Assembly: GCF_900094545.1 (NCBI RefSeq) | Contig: NZ_FMAH01000022.1 | Coordinates: forward strand, 1 to 64,000 | DNA from: Martinezella miluonensis | Lineage (GTDB): Bacteria > Pseudomonadota > Alphaproteobacteria > Rhizobiales > Rhizobiaceae | DNA length: 64,000 bases | Reading direction: 5' to 3' | Shown here: positions 26,868 through 37,070 of the stretch, piece by piece | How the letters are laid out: every line of letters begins with the position of its first letter | Position numbering within the stretch: position 1 is the first letter of the stretch | Translations under genes and position numbers: made by a program | The notes under the pieces: model-generated | Seen by the model: only the letters and a program-made list of their open reading frames with translations | Database searches by the model: none | Told to the model about the DNA's origin: nothing

Positions 26868-27506
26868 CTAATGCGTCACGCCATCGCGCCGAACCACCTT
26901 CAATGCCGTCAGAGCGATGATCTTGAGATCGAAAAGGAAGGAGCGCTGGCGCAGATAATCCTCATCGAGCGCCACTTTCTGCGGGATCGGTAGCTCGTCG
27001 CGGCCATTGACTTGCGCCCAGCCGGTGAGGCCTGGCGGCAGCGCGTCGATGCCGCGCTTGGTGCGTAGCGCAATCAAATCATGCTGGTTGAACAGCGCCG
27101 GGCGAGGGCCGACGACGCTCATTTCCCCCTTCAGAATGCACCAGAGCTGCGGCAGTTCGTCCAGGCTGGATTTGCGCAGGAAGGAGCCGATCGGCGTTAG
27201 ATAGGCGCCGGCATCCTTTAGCAGATGCGTGGCGACCGCGGGCGTGTCGGTCCGCATGCTGCGAAACTTCGGCATGCGGAAAATCTGATTTTGGCGGCCG
27301 ACCCGGTCCGACCAGTAAAGAATGGGGCCGGGGGAGGTCAGCCGCACGGCGACCGCGACCAGCAGGATCGGGATGGAAAAGACGACGATAGCCGCAAAGG
27401 CGGCGAGGAAGTCGAAAAGGCGCTTGGCGATCGTATAGGGCATCGTCTCTGATAGTCTTACCGGCGCCCGTTTCGCGGCGCCGATGATGGTTTCTGTGCA
27501 GTCCAT
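26868..27506 (-). CDS. Initiating undecaprenyl-phosphate sugar-phosphate transferase
   Basis: A 212-residue bacterial sugar transferase (Bac_transf) that starts glycan synthesis by moving a sugar-1-phosphate onto undecaprenyl phosphate at the inner membrane. A reentrant hydrophobic helix, FDFLAAFAAIVVFSIPILLVAVAV, is followed by SPGPILYWSDRVGRQNQIFRMPKFRSM, then SLDELPQLWCILKGEMSVVGPRP and PGLTGWAQVNGRDELP. It is the short single-helix PglC/ExoY-type form. It faces away from the epimerase gene at 27.6 kb across 142 bases that should hold both promoters. Confidence 0.92.
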   Translation of the reverse strand: MDCTETIIGAAKRAPVRLSETMPYTIAKRLFDFLAAFAAIVVFSIPILLVAVAVRLTSPGPILYWSDRVGRQNQIFRMPKFRSMRTDTPAVATHLLKDAGAYLTPIGSFLRKSSLDELPQLWCILKGEMSVVGPRPALFNQHDLIALRTKRGIDALPPGLTGWAQVNGRDELPIPQKVALDEDYLRQRSFLFDLKIIALTALKVVRRDGVTH

Positions 27507-27648
27507 CTCATATCAGGCATTTCTGCACAATCGTTCCGGCCACGAATTTTCCGAGCCTGTCCTTCCGGGATGCCTTGTTCCTCACTGAGGTAATGTGCGA
27601 AGCATGGTCTGAACGGACGCATGGGCGTCATTGAGGGACGATGGGCGC

Positions 27649-28581
27649 ATGATCCTGGTCACGGGTGCGACGGGTTTTGTTGGGCAGGCGTTGTGCGCCG
27701 AGCTTTCCCGGCGACAGATGGTTTATCGTCCGGTCAGCCGTGCACCAAAGCCGGGCTTTGTTGCTATGGGTACGTTCAATGGTGCGACCGATTGGGCGAG
27801 AGCGCTCGCAGACGTCGAAACCGTCGTGCATTTGGCGGCGCGCGTGCACGTCATGAATGACACCTCGTCAGATCCGCTCGCCGCCTTTCGCGCCGCCAAT
27901 GTCGATGCCACGGTCAATCTGGCTCGGCAGGTGGCTCGGGCCGGTGCAAAGCGCTTCATCTTCCTGAGCTCGATCAAAGTCAACGGCGAGGCGACTGTCC
28001 CGGGCAGGCCGTTCACGGCGTCCGACATGCCGCATCCCGAGGATCCTTACGGCCAATCGAAGTGCGAGGCGGAAGAGGCGCTCTTTGCCATCGGCGCGGA
28101 GACGGGCATGGAGATCGTCGTCATCCGCCCGCCACTGGTCTACGGGCCGGGCGTCAAGGCGAATTTTGCGAGCCTGATGAAATGGGCCGGGCGGCTGTTT
28201 CCCTGGCCTTTCGGGCTCGTCACCAACCGCAGATCGTTGGTTTTCGTCGGCAATCTCGTCGATTTCATCCTGCTCTCGACGCATCATCCCGCTGCCGGAC
28301 ATCGGGTGTTCCTGGTCAGCGACGGAGCCGATCTTTCCATCGGCGAACTGGTCTGCAAGCTTTCTGCGGCAATGGGGCGGACAACCCTGTTGCTGCCGAT
28401 CCCGCCGCGTTTGCTGGAAGGGCTGGCGACGCTGCTCGGCCGTCGCGCGGCGGCACGGCGCCTTCTCGGTTCGCTGCAGGTCGACATCGACGAGACGGTG
28501 GCGATCACCGGCTGGTCGCCACCCTATTCGGTCGATGAGGGGCTGCGATTGACGGTCGCTGCCTCGTCAAGAGACCGCTAA
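27649..28581 (+). CDS. NAD-dependent epimerase (GalE/WbpV-like)
   Basis: A 310-residue extended SDR. ILVTGATGFVGQALCAEL binds NAD, FLSSIKVNGE holds the Ser, and YGQSKCEAEEAL holds Tyr-x-x-x-Lys. The ATG at 27649 is chosen because TGAGGGA lies 10 bases upstream; the frame could begin at TTG 27631. Epimerases of this subtype commonly sit beside an initiating sugar transferase, as here, and often interconvert UDP-GlcNAc-type sugars. It ends 7 bases before the end of the convergent dehydrogenase gene. Confidence 0.85.
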   Translation: MILVTGATGFVGQALCAELSRRQMVYRPVSRAPKPGFVAMGTFNGATDWARALADVETVVHLAARVHVMNDTSSDPLAAFRAANVDATVNLARQVARAGAKRFIFLSSIKVNGEATVPGRPFTASDMPHPEDPYGQSKCEAEEALFAIGAETGMEIVVIRPPLVYGPGVKANFASLMKWAGRLFPWPFGLVTNRRSLVFVGNLVDFILLSTHHPAAGHRVFLVSDGADLSIGELVCKLSAAMGRTTLLLPIPPRLLEGLATLLGRRAAARRLLGSLQVDIDETVAITGWSPPYSVDEGLRLTVAASSRDR

Positions 28582-28588
28582 GTGGCGC

Positions 28589-29875
<1,287 letters not shown>

Positions 29876-30106
29876 ATTCTACCTCGAACAATCGACCTGA
29901 ATTAGCGCATATCCGAGCTGCATGTCAGCGCAAATCTTTGCCGTGCCGTGCCAATTCAGGCGCATGTGAGATCAATGTGAATATCAGGCGGAGGCTTTGC
30001 AATAGTCGGGTCGGCGAGGCGGTGTCGTATGTCGCCCATCGCCTTGAGACATGGGACAATCGCGGGGCGATCTCCTCGGGCCATTTTCTGTTGATGCAGG
30101 TAGGGT
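29876..30106. other. Spacer upstream of broken IS110 copy
   Basis: No gene is recognised. The right part (about 30080-30106) resembles the area before the start of IS110-family transposases and probably belongs to the element at 30.1-30.6 kb. The rest should contain the dehydrogenase promoter, although no clear -35/-10 pair was identified. Confidence 0.35.
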
Positions 30107-30180
30107 GGTTGCCTCCGATAAGATGGGAATACGGGCTTCCGATCGGCACCGGCCCCAAACATCATTCGTTGGAGGCAACC
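30107..30180 (+). ncRNA. Leader hairpin of broken IS110 copy (covaries with copy at 24.9 kb)
   Basis: GGTTGCCTCC at 30107-30116 pairs perfectly with GGAGGCAACC at 30171-30180, immediately before ATG 30181. Three further pairs, two of them G-U, extend the stem. The stem hides the GGAGG ribosome binding site. The loop holds CGATAAGATG and TACGGGC as in the minus-strand copy at 24.9 kb, and the loop length is nearly the same. Stem bases differ between copies while pairing is kept, which is evidence for a selected RNA structure. Confidence 0.5.
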
Positions 30181-30597
30181 ATGAACCAGTATATTGGGCT
30201 CGACATTTCCTTGAACGACACCGCGATCTCAATCCAGCAAGGCGGCAAACGCATCTGGCGCGGCAAGTGCCCTTCGGACCCAGGCTGCTGGCAGATATGA
30301 TCCGCAAGCATACGCCGCATGCCAGACGCGTCGCCTTCGAGACCGGGCCGTTGTCGACGTGGTTTTGTCACGCCCTGACGGCCGAGGGGATACCGGCGAT
30401 CTGCATCGAGGCCCGGCATGCGCAGAAGGTTTTGAGCGAGACGCTCAATAAGACCGATGCCAACGATGGGGACGGGTTGGCGCAACCGGCGGAAGCCGGC
30501 TTCTACAAGACCGTCCGGATAGAAGCGTTCGACAGCATGCCGACGCGCATGCTGGTCAGGGCACACAATCAGCTCCTGAGCCTTTCGTTCCAGATGG
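30181..30597 (+). pseudogene. IS110-family transposase remnant, frameshifted and truncated
   Basis: The N-terminal frame MNQYIGLDISLNDTAISIQQ ... RIWRGKCPSDPG stops at 30300. Homology continues in another frame from about 30292 (ADMIRKHTPHARRVAFETGP, LNKTDANDGDGLAQPAEAGF) to about 30597. It is closely related to the intact transposase at 23.8-24.9 kb. The C-terminal serine-containing domain is missing. It abuts Tn3-type transposase sequence. Confidence 0.8.
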
Positions 30598-30718
30598 GTC
30601 CGTTTGCGGAAGGGGGCGAAATACCACCTCTCGCCCGACTTGATCGGATGCGACGCAGCTAGGCGTCACGACATCACGAAAGTGCTGGATTTGTCTGGCT
30701 TTTGAGAACATAGGGTGA

Positions 30719-31258
30719 TCACGCCGCGAGGATGGAGCTTTCCCGCCGCAACGGCCTAAGATCGAGGCTGTCCGTCGGGGTCCAGATGTAATCAGCGGTC
30801 AGACTGATATGCTGCCAACCGAGCGGGGTAATATGTTTGATCACATTCGGCGGCGTGGGAATTCCTCCCGGTTGAGCTCGGCGAATACCGGTTCGAGATA
30901 GAGCGTGTTCCAGTAGACAATGGCGTTGATCAGCAGGTTGAGGCCGGATGCTCGGTAGAATTGGCTTTCGAATGTGTGATCGCGCAATTCCCCCGAGACG
31001 GTTGAAGAATATCGCTCGGGCAAGGGTGTTCTGGGCCTCGCTCTTGTTGAGGCCGGCGGTTGCGTTTCTGCGCATCTCCGGGTTCTGCCACCATTGCGGG
31101 AGGAAAATTGGCCGATTGATGCGGCCAAGATCGCGCAGCGTCAGCGCCAGGCCGTTCTGTCGCGGGAGCGCCGACAGCCTGGCAAGTAGGGTCGAAGGTC
31201 GGACCTGGCCGGAACGGATCGTCGTGATCAGGCGAAGGATGTCATTCCAATTTGCCTA
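30719..31258 (-). pseudogene. Tn3-family transposase C-terminal remnant
   Basis: Minus-strand readings in more than one frame reconstruct the end of a Tn3-type transposase: NDILRLITTIRSGQVRPS, GRINRPIFLPQWWQNPEMRR, GLNKSEAQNTLARAIFFNRLG, then in another frame RASGLNLLINAIVYWNTLYLE, and finally LGWQHISLTADYIW near the stop at 30719. At least two frameshifts break it and the first two thirds are absent. No 38-bp terminal inverted repeat was recognised at the 30.7 kb end. Confidence 0.8.
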
Positions 31259-31303
31259 ACACTTTCGTGTCGTTACGCCGGAGAGTGGATATCCTCTGCC
31301 TTC

Positions 31304-31505
31304 GCCGAGGCCACCGTCAACGCCGTTATCTCGAGGCGGCTCGCTAAAAGGCAGCAAATGCAATGGAGCAAGACAGGAGCGCTATCTTCTCCTCCAAACC
31401 CGCACCCAGACCCTCGACGGCTCGTGGCGGTTGACTTTCAAGAAATGGTATCCGGGCATGGCAAACGACGATCAGAAGCCAGACGGAACAGCGCTCGCCG
31501 CCTAA
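31304..31505 (+). pseudogene. ISKra4-like transposase C-terminal remnant
   Basis: The reading ATVNAVISRRLAKRQQMQWSK, then in a shifted frame LLQTRTQTLDGSWRLTFKKW and a terminal ALAA before TAA 31503-31505, resembles the tail of ISKra4-type transposases. A frameshift lies near 31370. Only the last 65 or so residues are left. Family recognition is from memory and less certain than for the IS110 copies. Confidence 0.5.
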
Positions 31506-31733
31506 CTACCACACAATTCCTCATGCTCTCCTCTTTGGACTTCAAAAAGTTAACAAAGCATAAAAATGCACCCGTTCACGGCATTGCTTCAACCAACTGA
31601 AAGGTTTGCGACAAGCCCGATTCCATGCCTTGCCAGCCCATGACATACCAGCTCAAATTCATTGAAGAATGTCATTTTTGAATGTAGTGCGTAAGCTGGC
31701 AATTCAGCGGTTTGCGCGACTTTACAGGCAACT

Positions 31734-32912
31734 ATGGCTTCGAACCACGTTACACCACTACTTCCTATTTTTACGACCGCTGGCATCATCTTAGGCGCGC
31801 ATGGATTGCAGTTAACGTTCGTTGCTGTTCGAGGGGCGCATGAGGGCTTTCCGGCTACAGTTATCGGCGTCATGAGCGCCGTATACAGTGTAGGATTTGC
31901 CTTGGGTTGCCCTTGCGTTTCACGGCTCTTTTTCGGAATGGCCCAGAAGCGGGCGCTCATGCTGCTGGCCGTTGTCGCCTCGATTCTGACGGCATCAATG
32001 GTCCTGACGAATGAGCCAAGCGTCTGGATCGTCATTCGCTTTCTGTCCGGCTTTGCTTACGCAAGCCTGCTCGCGGTAATAGAAAGCGAGATCAATGCGA
32101 ATGTCAGCAACACTTACAGAGCGCGTGCTCTGTCCATTTATCGGCTCATCAGCCTCGGTACAGTCGCACTTGCGCAGCAGGTCATCCCTTCTGTCGGGGT
32201 GGATGGTCCTGCAGTTTTCTTCATCATATCGGGTGCCATCTTTATGTCGCTGGTCCCGATCTCGTTGATAAAAACCTCCGGTCAGGCGAGCTCAATGGAG
32301 TTGAGGGTCAATTTCGTGCGTGCATGGCATATCAGTCCCATTGCGGTGCTAGGGGCAATTGCTGTTGGCCTTACCGTCACAACATTTCGTTCGATGGGGC
32401 CGGTGTATGCGCATGCAATCGGGCTGACGCCAGCCGAGATCGCTAATTTTATGAGCGCAGGCATTTTAGGCGGATTGATATTGCAATATCCACTCGGCCT
32501 GTTTTCGGATCGCTCGAACCGCGTCACAGTCATTCTTTTGACGATGATCGGTGCTATTGCGACGGAAGTGTTCCTCGCGGCTTTCGCCGATGTGGGCCAA
32601 GCTCTTATTATCGCTGGAGCTGTAATGTTCGGCGCATTCAGCTTTCCCTTGTATGCACTGTGCGCCTCTCATGGCAATGATCGTGCCGAAAAGGGTGACT
32701 ATGTCATGCTTGCGTCGACACTGCTGTTCTTCATATCCATTGGAGGCGCGCTAGGGCCGCTGATGGTCTCAGCCATCATGCAAAGCGAAGGGCAGGCCTC
32801 GTTTTTCTATTATATGATGGCAGTCCACGGGCTCGTGAGCGCTTATGCAATCTATGAACTGTCTATAAAGCCCCGAAAGGCACGAATGAGCCGCGAGGTT
32901 GAAAGATCATAG
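31734..32912 (+). CDS. Major facilitator superfamily transporter
   Basis: A 392-residue inner-membrane carrier with about 12 hydrophobic segments. The loop between segments 2 and 3 is weakly like the MFS motif (GCPCVSRLFFGMAQKRALML), and the symmetry-related loop is QYPLGLFSDRSNRVTVILL. The overall style is that of small drug or sugar efflux carriers with an EGFPATVIGVMSAVYSVGFALG start. The substrate is unknown. It converges with the AraC-type regulator, so the two are probably not co-transcribed. Confidence 0.85.
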   Translation: MASNHVTPLLPIFTTAGIILGAHGLQLTFVAVRGAHEGFPATVIGVMSAVYSVGFALGCPCVSRLFFGMAQKRALMLLAVVASILTASMVLTNEPSVWIVIRFLSGFAYASLLAVIESEINANVSNTYRARALSIYRLISLGTVALAQQVIPSVGVDGPAVFFIISGAIFMSLVPISLIKTSGQASSMELRVNFVRAWHISPIAVLGAIAVGLTVTTFRSMGPVYAHAIGLTPAEIANFMSAGILGGLILQYPLGLFSDRSNRVTVILLTMIGAIATEVFLAAFADVGQALIIAGAVMFGAFSFPLYALCASHGNDRAEKGDYVMLASTLLFFISIGGALGPLMVSAIMQSEGQASFFYYMMAVHGLVSAYAIYELSIKPRKARMSREVERS

Positions 32913-32960
32913 CCCTGCGCATGTGGCATTCGCTGCCCGACAGCTCCTCATGCCTTTCCG

Positions 32961-33950
32961 TTAAGAGGCATTCAATGCCCTGATCCAGCCGTCGAAATCC
33001 GAAGAGGATGCGGTATCGTTGTTCGAATTGCCACCATCGAGTTGACGTCGATATTGCCCGGGGGACATGGCAAAAAATTCGGAAAACGTTCGGATCGCGT
33101 GGCTCTCGTTTGCAAAACCGACCTGATGACAGAGTGTGCTGACGCTGAAACGTACCATTTCCGGCATTGCGAGCAGCTGGCGCAACTTCTTTGCTCTGGT
33201 CTTCTGTACATATCGTGAGATCCCGCCTGCGGGCTTGAACAGTTCATAAAGGCGGGTGCGCGAAAGGTTGGCTTTTTTGGCGATCCATTCGGGTGAAAGT
33301 TCACGTTCGGCAAGGTGGGCATTCACCAGCAGCTTGACGCGCTCCATGGCTTCGTTGGCATCGCGGGGACGGGATTGTTCGTCCGGATCCAGCGCAAGCG
33401 CCAACGCCTGGCGGAACATCTGTGTAACACGTCTGGCGACTGTCGGCTCGTTCAGAAGATTTCGGCGCATCAGCGAAGCCATCATATCTGCGAGGATAGA
33501 GGATTTCTGCCCGTCAAGAATGGAGCCGTGCAGGCCGTCAACATTGTTCTCGACGGTCGCCAGCATGTCGGGCGCTAAGGAAAATGTCAGATAATGACAG
33601 TCGACCAGCGTCGTACGTTGAGGCTTGGTCATGTCGAAAAGAATGATTTCACCGGCACGAACCGAAGTTCTATGGCTTGGCGTCTCCACCAGAAGCTGCC
33701 CTGAAAGATTGAGCTGCAAGACGAAATGCTCAAAACCGTCAGCACCGGCACGGCGCAAGGATCGCTCGTGAGTAACCCCGTTTAGGTGGCGATCGAACAT
33801 GACAAGTTTACCGAGACGCTTTGCCACGATGTGGGCGTAAAAATCGGTCCCGTTAGTTTCCACATCCGACCCGCCAGTGTAAAGCGCTCTATAAGCATCG
33901 AAACTCTGATCTTGATGCAAATCCAAACTGTCGAAAACGAAAGACGTCAT
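32961..33950 (-). CDS. AraC-family transcriptional regulator
   Basis: A 329-residue activator-type protein. The C-terminal double helix-turn-helix is clear: LSPEWIAKKANLSRTRLYELF, then VSTLCHQVGFANESHAIRTFSEFF and SPGQYRRQ. The N-terminal half (GFEHFVLQLNLSGQLLV, GEIILFDMTKPQRT) is the cupin-like ligand domain seen in AraC_binding_2 proteins. It is divergent from the autotransporter gene, with 266 bases between, so the autotransporter is a candidate target. The ligand is unknown. Confidence 0.9.
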   Translation of the reverse strand: MTSFVFDSLDLHQDQSFDAYRALYTGGSDVETNGTDFYAHIVAKRLGKLVMFDRHLNGVTHERSLRRAGADGFEHFVLQLNLSGQLLVETPSHRTSVRAGEIILFDMTKPQRTTLVDCHYLTFSLAPDMLATVENNVDGLHGSILDGQKSSILADMMASLMRRNLLNEPTVARRVTQMFRQALALALDPDEQSRPRDANEAMERVKLLVNAHLAERELSPEWIAKKANLSRTRLYELFKPAGGISRYVQKTRAKKLRQLLAMPEMVRFSVSTLCHQVGFANESHAIRTFSEFFAMSPGQYRRQLDGGNSNNDTASSSDFDGWIRALNAS

Positions 33951-34216
33951 TTCTTAACCAAGTGAAATGGCCATGCCAAGGCAAGCAAAGTGTATTGTTT
34001 GATGCCTACTTCAGAAATATAAAATATGACATAAAAGTCACATTAGTCAGTTATACTCTAAAACTACAGTAACAAACCGCTTTCTGGACGTCCAGACGAT
34101 TAATGCGGACGCTCAGGCATGTTCGACAAATAAGCCCGCTGCTACCCATTCGCCAGATTTCAATATCCGCGCCGTTTCAAAATGAGACCAGGCGTGGCGA
34201 TAGGGGCATAGGCAGC
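33951..34216. promoter_or_regulatory. AT-rich divergent promoter region
   Basis: This gap between the AraC-type regulator and the autotransporter contains a strongly AT-rich block at about 34010-34080, with TATAAAATATGACATAAAAGTCAC and TTATACTCTAAAAC nearby. Promoters for both genes are expected here. No exact operator repeat for the AraC protein was identified. Confidence 0.4.
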
Positions 34217-36613
34217 ATGAACAAGACGTTAGACACACACCGTTCCGGCAACGCACAGCATATGAAGATGCTGTTCAATACGACGTCTTTTCTCGTGCTG
34301 GCTCTCGCATCTCCCACATTCGCGGGTCCCGCCGAACCCGTATCTGTGGGGCAGAGCAATTCAGGCGTCACATTCGATATATTCACGCCGCCGAATACGA
34401 ATCGTAATTACATTGGCGGCCTAAGCGGTGACGGCTCCTCACTGGTGGTCAATAACTACGATCTTAGTGCTAGAAGATGGGTGCCTTACATCTGGCGGGA
34501 TTCCGAGGGTTCCGCTCTTGTTGCGACACAAGATGTTCAAGCGCGCGCGATCAATTATGACGGATCCGTGTACGTCGGTTCCACAATGTCTTCGTCTACC
34601 GAAGTGACACATGCGGCCCGCATAACGGCTTCAGGTATGGAGGATCTGGGAACGCTTGGTGGAACCTATGCGGTAGCCATTGGTGTCAGCGATGATGGAA
34701 GTGCGGTGACGGGCCTTTCATATTTGACGGGTAACGGTGCCGCGCACGCATTTTACTGGTCCACGTCCACAAATCGTCTTTTGGATATTGGCACGTTAGG
34801 TGGAATCCAATCGCTTGGGCTGGCCATCAGCGGTGATGGAACCACGGTAGTCGGGCAGTCATCCCTAAACCCCGACGAGGTGCACGCATTCCGCTGGCAG
34901 GTTAATGGCCAGATGACGGACTTGGGAGTACTCGACGGTGACGATTCTTCTCAGGCGGTTGCTGTAAGTAAAAATGGCAGCGTCGTGGCGGGCAACTCTT
35001 CTTCCAGTCAAGAAGAAACGTCCAGAGTTTTTCGCTGGACGCAGGCGGGCAACATGGTCGATATCGGCACCCTCGATATTGGAGGTCAGCATGATAGCAA
35101 AAACACCAATTTTGGTGCGCTGAGCCGCGATGGCAGTACAATCGTGGGTACCGTTTCAGTGTATCCCACCAGCGGTGGAAATTACGAGCGGGCCTATCGC
35201 TGGCATGTTGGCGATGACGGTGTTAGGGGCTCTATGGAGCAACTGGGAACGCTTGGCGGGCGCTATAATCGTGCGTATGCTGTCAGTGCCGATGGCAATG
35301 TTATCGTTGGGCAAGCCAGCACTGCAAACATTGGCAACGACAACCCTGAAAAATTTCATGGATTCCGCTGGACGGCAGCCACCAATACGATCACCGTCGA
35401 CGATTGGTTGAGAAGCAATGGCGTCACGCTGGCGTCGGATGTTACTCAGACTGCCGTGGCCGTTTCCAGTGATGGCAGTGTCGTTGCCGGCACCACATAT
35501 GATGGTAAGTTTTATTATGCCCGTGTCAGACCTGCTGAGACTGGCTCTACTGGGGCAGGCTCGACGGGGGCGGGTTCTACTGGGACAGGCTCGACGGGGA
35601 CGGGTTCTACTGGGACAGGCTCTACTGGCACGGGCTCTACTGGGACAGGTTCTACTGGCGCGGGCTCTACTGGCACGGGTATCATCGTTGCCGAGCAGTT
35701 CGTTCCGACCGTTCAAAGCGCAGCTATTACGCCCAGCAACACGCAGCTAAGCTACGCGAACACGGCGATGTTCGGTGCCGAAGGCAGTCCAATGCGCAAC
35801 CTTCTCAACGCGGGCCAGCGCTCCGCTTGGGGTACAGTCGACTCTGGATATGACAAGAGCAAAGCTGCCGATGGCGGTTTCGCGCTTGGTGAATTCGGTC
35901 TCGGCTACGGTATTGCCGATGGTGTCACCGGACGTCTTGCAATCGGCGGCACATACACCAAGCAAGATCTCGTTAGCGGCGGCGATTTCAATTTCAAGGG
36001 CTTCTATATTTCCCCGGAAGTGACCGCAAATGTTGGTGGCAATTTCTATGTGACACTCGGTGGTTACTACGCTTTGGGTAAAATCGATATCCACCGCGGT
36101 TATCTCAATGGTTCGTCAACGGACTTTTCCGACGGCAACACCGACACGCAGACCTGGGGCGGCAAGCTTCGTCTCGACTGGCTGAACGCAGCCACCATCG
36201 CTGACACCGCAATCACCCCCTATATCGCTCTGTCCCGCGCGAACAGCAAGGTCGATGCCTATACCGAAAATGGAGGTTCTTTCCCTGTTGCTTATGACGA
36301 AATGAACGACCATTCGACGATCGCGCGCCTGGGTGCCGACTATGTTCACCCGCTCACTGAAAACGTCAACCTTCTGGCACGTACGGAAGTGGCCCACCGC
36401 TTTGAGAACCGGTCGTCTGACGCAAGCGCGGAAATTATCGGCCTGTCATCTGTCGATCTGCCGGGTCAGGATCTCAAGCAATGGTGGGTCCGTGGTGGTC
36501 TCGGCGCCGAATTTGCCGTCAGTAGCGGTACTGCCTCGCTGATGGTCAATGCCTCGACTGAAGGCGGCGATCCGCGCGTATGGCTTCGCTCTGGCTGGAA
36601 GGTGAATTTCTAA
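34217..36613 (+). CDS. Type V autotransporter with HAF-type repeat passenger
   Basis: The frame opens at 34103 but ATG 34217 (MNKTLDTH) has AGGGG upstream; it gives 798 residues. A signal sequence ending near SFLVLALASPTFA directs export. The passenger has about six to seven repeats of the type LGTLGG-x-S-x-A-x-x-VS-x-DG-x-x-VVG, known as extracellular HAF repeats. A GSTGTG linker coded by a 15-bp tandem repeat follows. The last 280 or so residues are an outer-membrane beta barrel (FALGEFGLGYGIADGVTGRL, RLGADYVHPL) ending in Phe. It is probably an adhesin. It is followed by a strong terminator. Confidence 0.88.
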   Translation: MNKTLDTHRSGNAQHMKMLFNTTSFLVLALASPTFAGPAEPVSVGQSNSGVTFDIFTPPNTNRNYIGGLSGDGSSLVVNNYDLSARRWVPYIWRDSEGSALVATQDVQARAINYDGSVYVGSTMSSSTEVTHAARITASGMEDLGTLGGTYAVAIGVSDDGSAVTGLSYLTGNGAAHAFYWSTSTNRLLDIGTLGGIQSLGLAISGDGTTVVGQSSLNPDEVHAFRWQVNGQMTDLGVLDGDDSSQAVAVSKNGSVVAGNSSSSQEETSRVFRWTQAGNMVDIGTLDIGGQHDSKNTNFGALSRDGSTIVGTVSVYPTSGGNYERAYRWHVGDDGVRGSMEQLGTLGGRYNRAYAVSADGNVIVGQASTANIGNDNPEKFHGFRWTAATNTITVDDWLRSNGVTLASDVTQTAVAVSSDGSVVAGTTYDGKFYYARVRPAETGSTGAGSTGAGSTGTGSTGTGSTGTGSTGTGSTGTGSTGAGSTGTGIIVAEQFVPTVQSAAITPSNTQLSYANTAMFGAEGSPMRNLLNAGQRSAWGTVDSGYDKSKAADGGFALGEFGLGYGIADGVTGRLAIGGTYTKQDLVSGGDFNFKGFYISPEVTANVGGNFYVTLGGYYALGKIDIHRGYLNGSSTDFSDGNTDTQTWGGKLRLDWLNAATIADTAITPYIALSRANSKVDAYTENGGSFPVAYDEMNDHSTIARLGADYVHPLTENVNLLARTEVAHRFENRSSDASAEIIGLSSVDLPGQDLKQWWVRGGLGAEFAVSSGTASLMVNASTEGGDPRVWLRSGWKVNF
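35543..35677 (+). repeat. Nine 15-bp tandem repeats coding a GSTGT/GSTGA linker
   Basis: Units of the form GGCTCTACTGGGACA repeat nine times without interruption, differing by single bases. The unit is 15 bases, so gain or loss of a unit keeps the reading frame and changes linker length by five residues. It sits exactly between passenger and beta barrel of the autotransporter. Confidence 0.9.
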
Positions 36614-36662
36614 ATTTCAACCCAGAAAATCGTGCTTTGCACGATGAAATTATTACTAAAAT

Positions 36663-36702
36663 AGCAACGACGGGAGGTGACTGCTCACCTCCCGTCGTTG
36701 CT
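36663..36702 (+). terminator. Strong intrinsic terminator-like hairpin
   Basis: An 18-base perfect stem (arms 36663-36680 and 36685-36702) with a 4-base CTGC loop lies 50 bases after the autotransporter stop codon. The arm AGCAACGACGGGAGGTGA is GC-rich. A short T-rich tail (TTACTTCT) follows. It very probably ends the autotransporter transcript. Confidence 0.8.
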
Positions 36703-37070
36703 TACTTCTGGTGTTCCGCGTACACTTTTGGCTGCCGTTATCGCAAAAGGGGCGACCTTCATCCTCCTAGCTAATGCCCGTCCACAAACGGTAAGCTACT
36801 GAAATTATTGAATGAATCTCGATATTTGGCGGACGAAGTCCGGCGGTTTCAAGTACACTTTAGATCAAGTGACTGATTCTAAAGACAAACCTGTCGCCGC
36901 CGGAGCCGATAATGCTGCCAATTGTCGACGCCGTTCGCGAACAGATCGGTCACGGTGAACAATTTGATTGAGACCGCAGGTTTCGCCGGCTTCGTCGCCG
37001 GCCGTGAGCTTGAGGATATCCTCCCGGCCGGCGTGGACGCCATCATGACCGATCGATAGTATCGGAGACG
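36703..37070. other. Stretch without a supported gene
   Basis: Open frames here lack family resemblance. A minus-strand reading near 36890-36920 contains SGGDRFVF, similar to the end of RTX/haemolysin-type repeats, but it is too short to call a remnant. The base composition is normal. Confidence 0.35.

Noticed and set aside
35543..35677. The 15-bp repeat block considered as an origin iteron or CRISPR
   Set aside because: The units are contiguous without spacers and code for a Gly-Ser-Thr linker inside an open reading frame.
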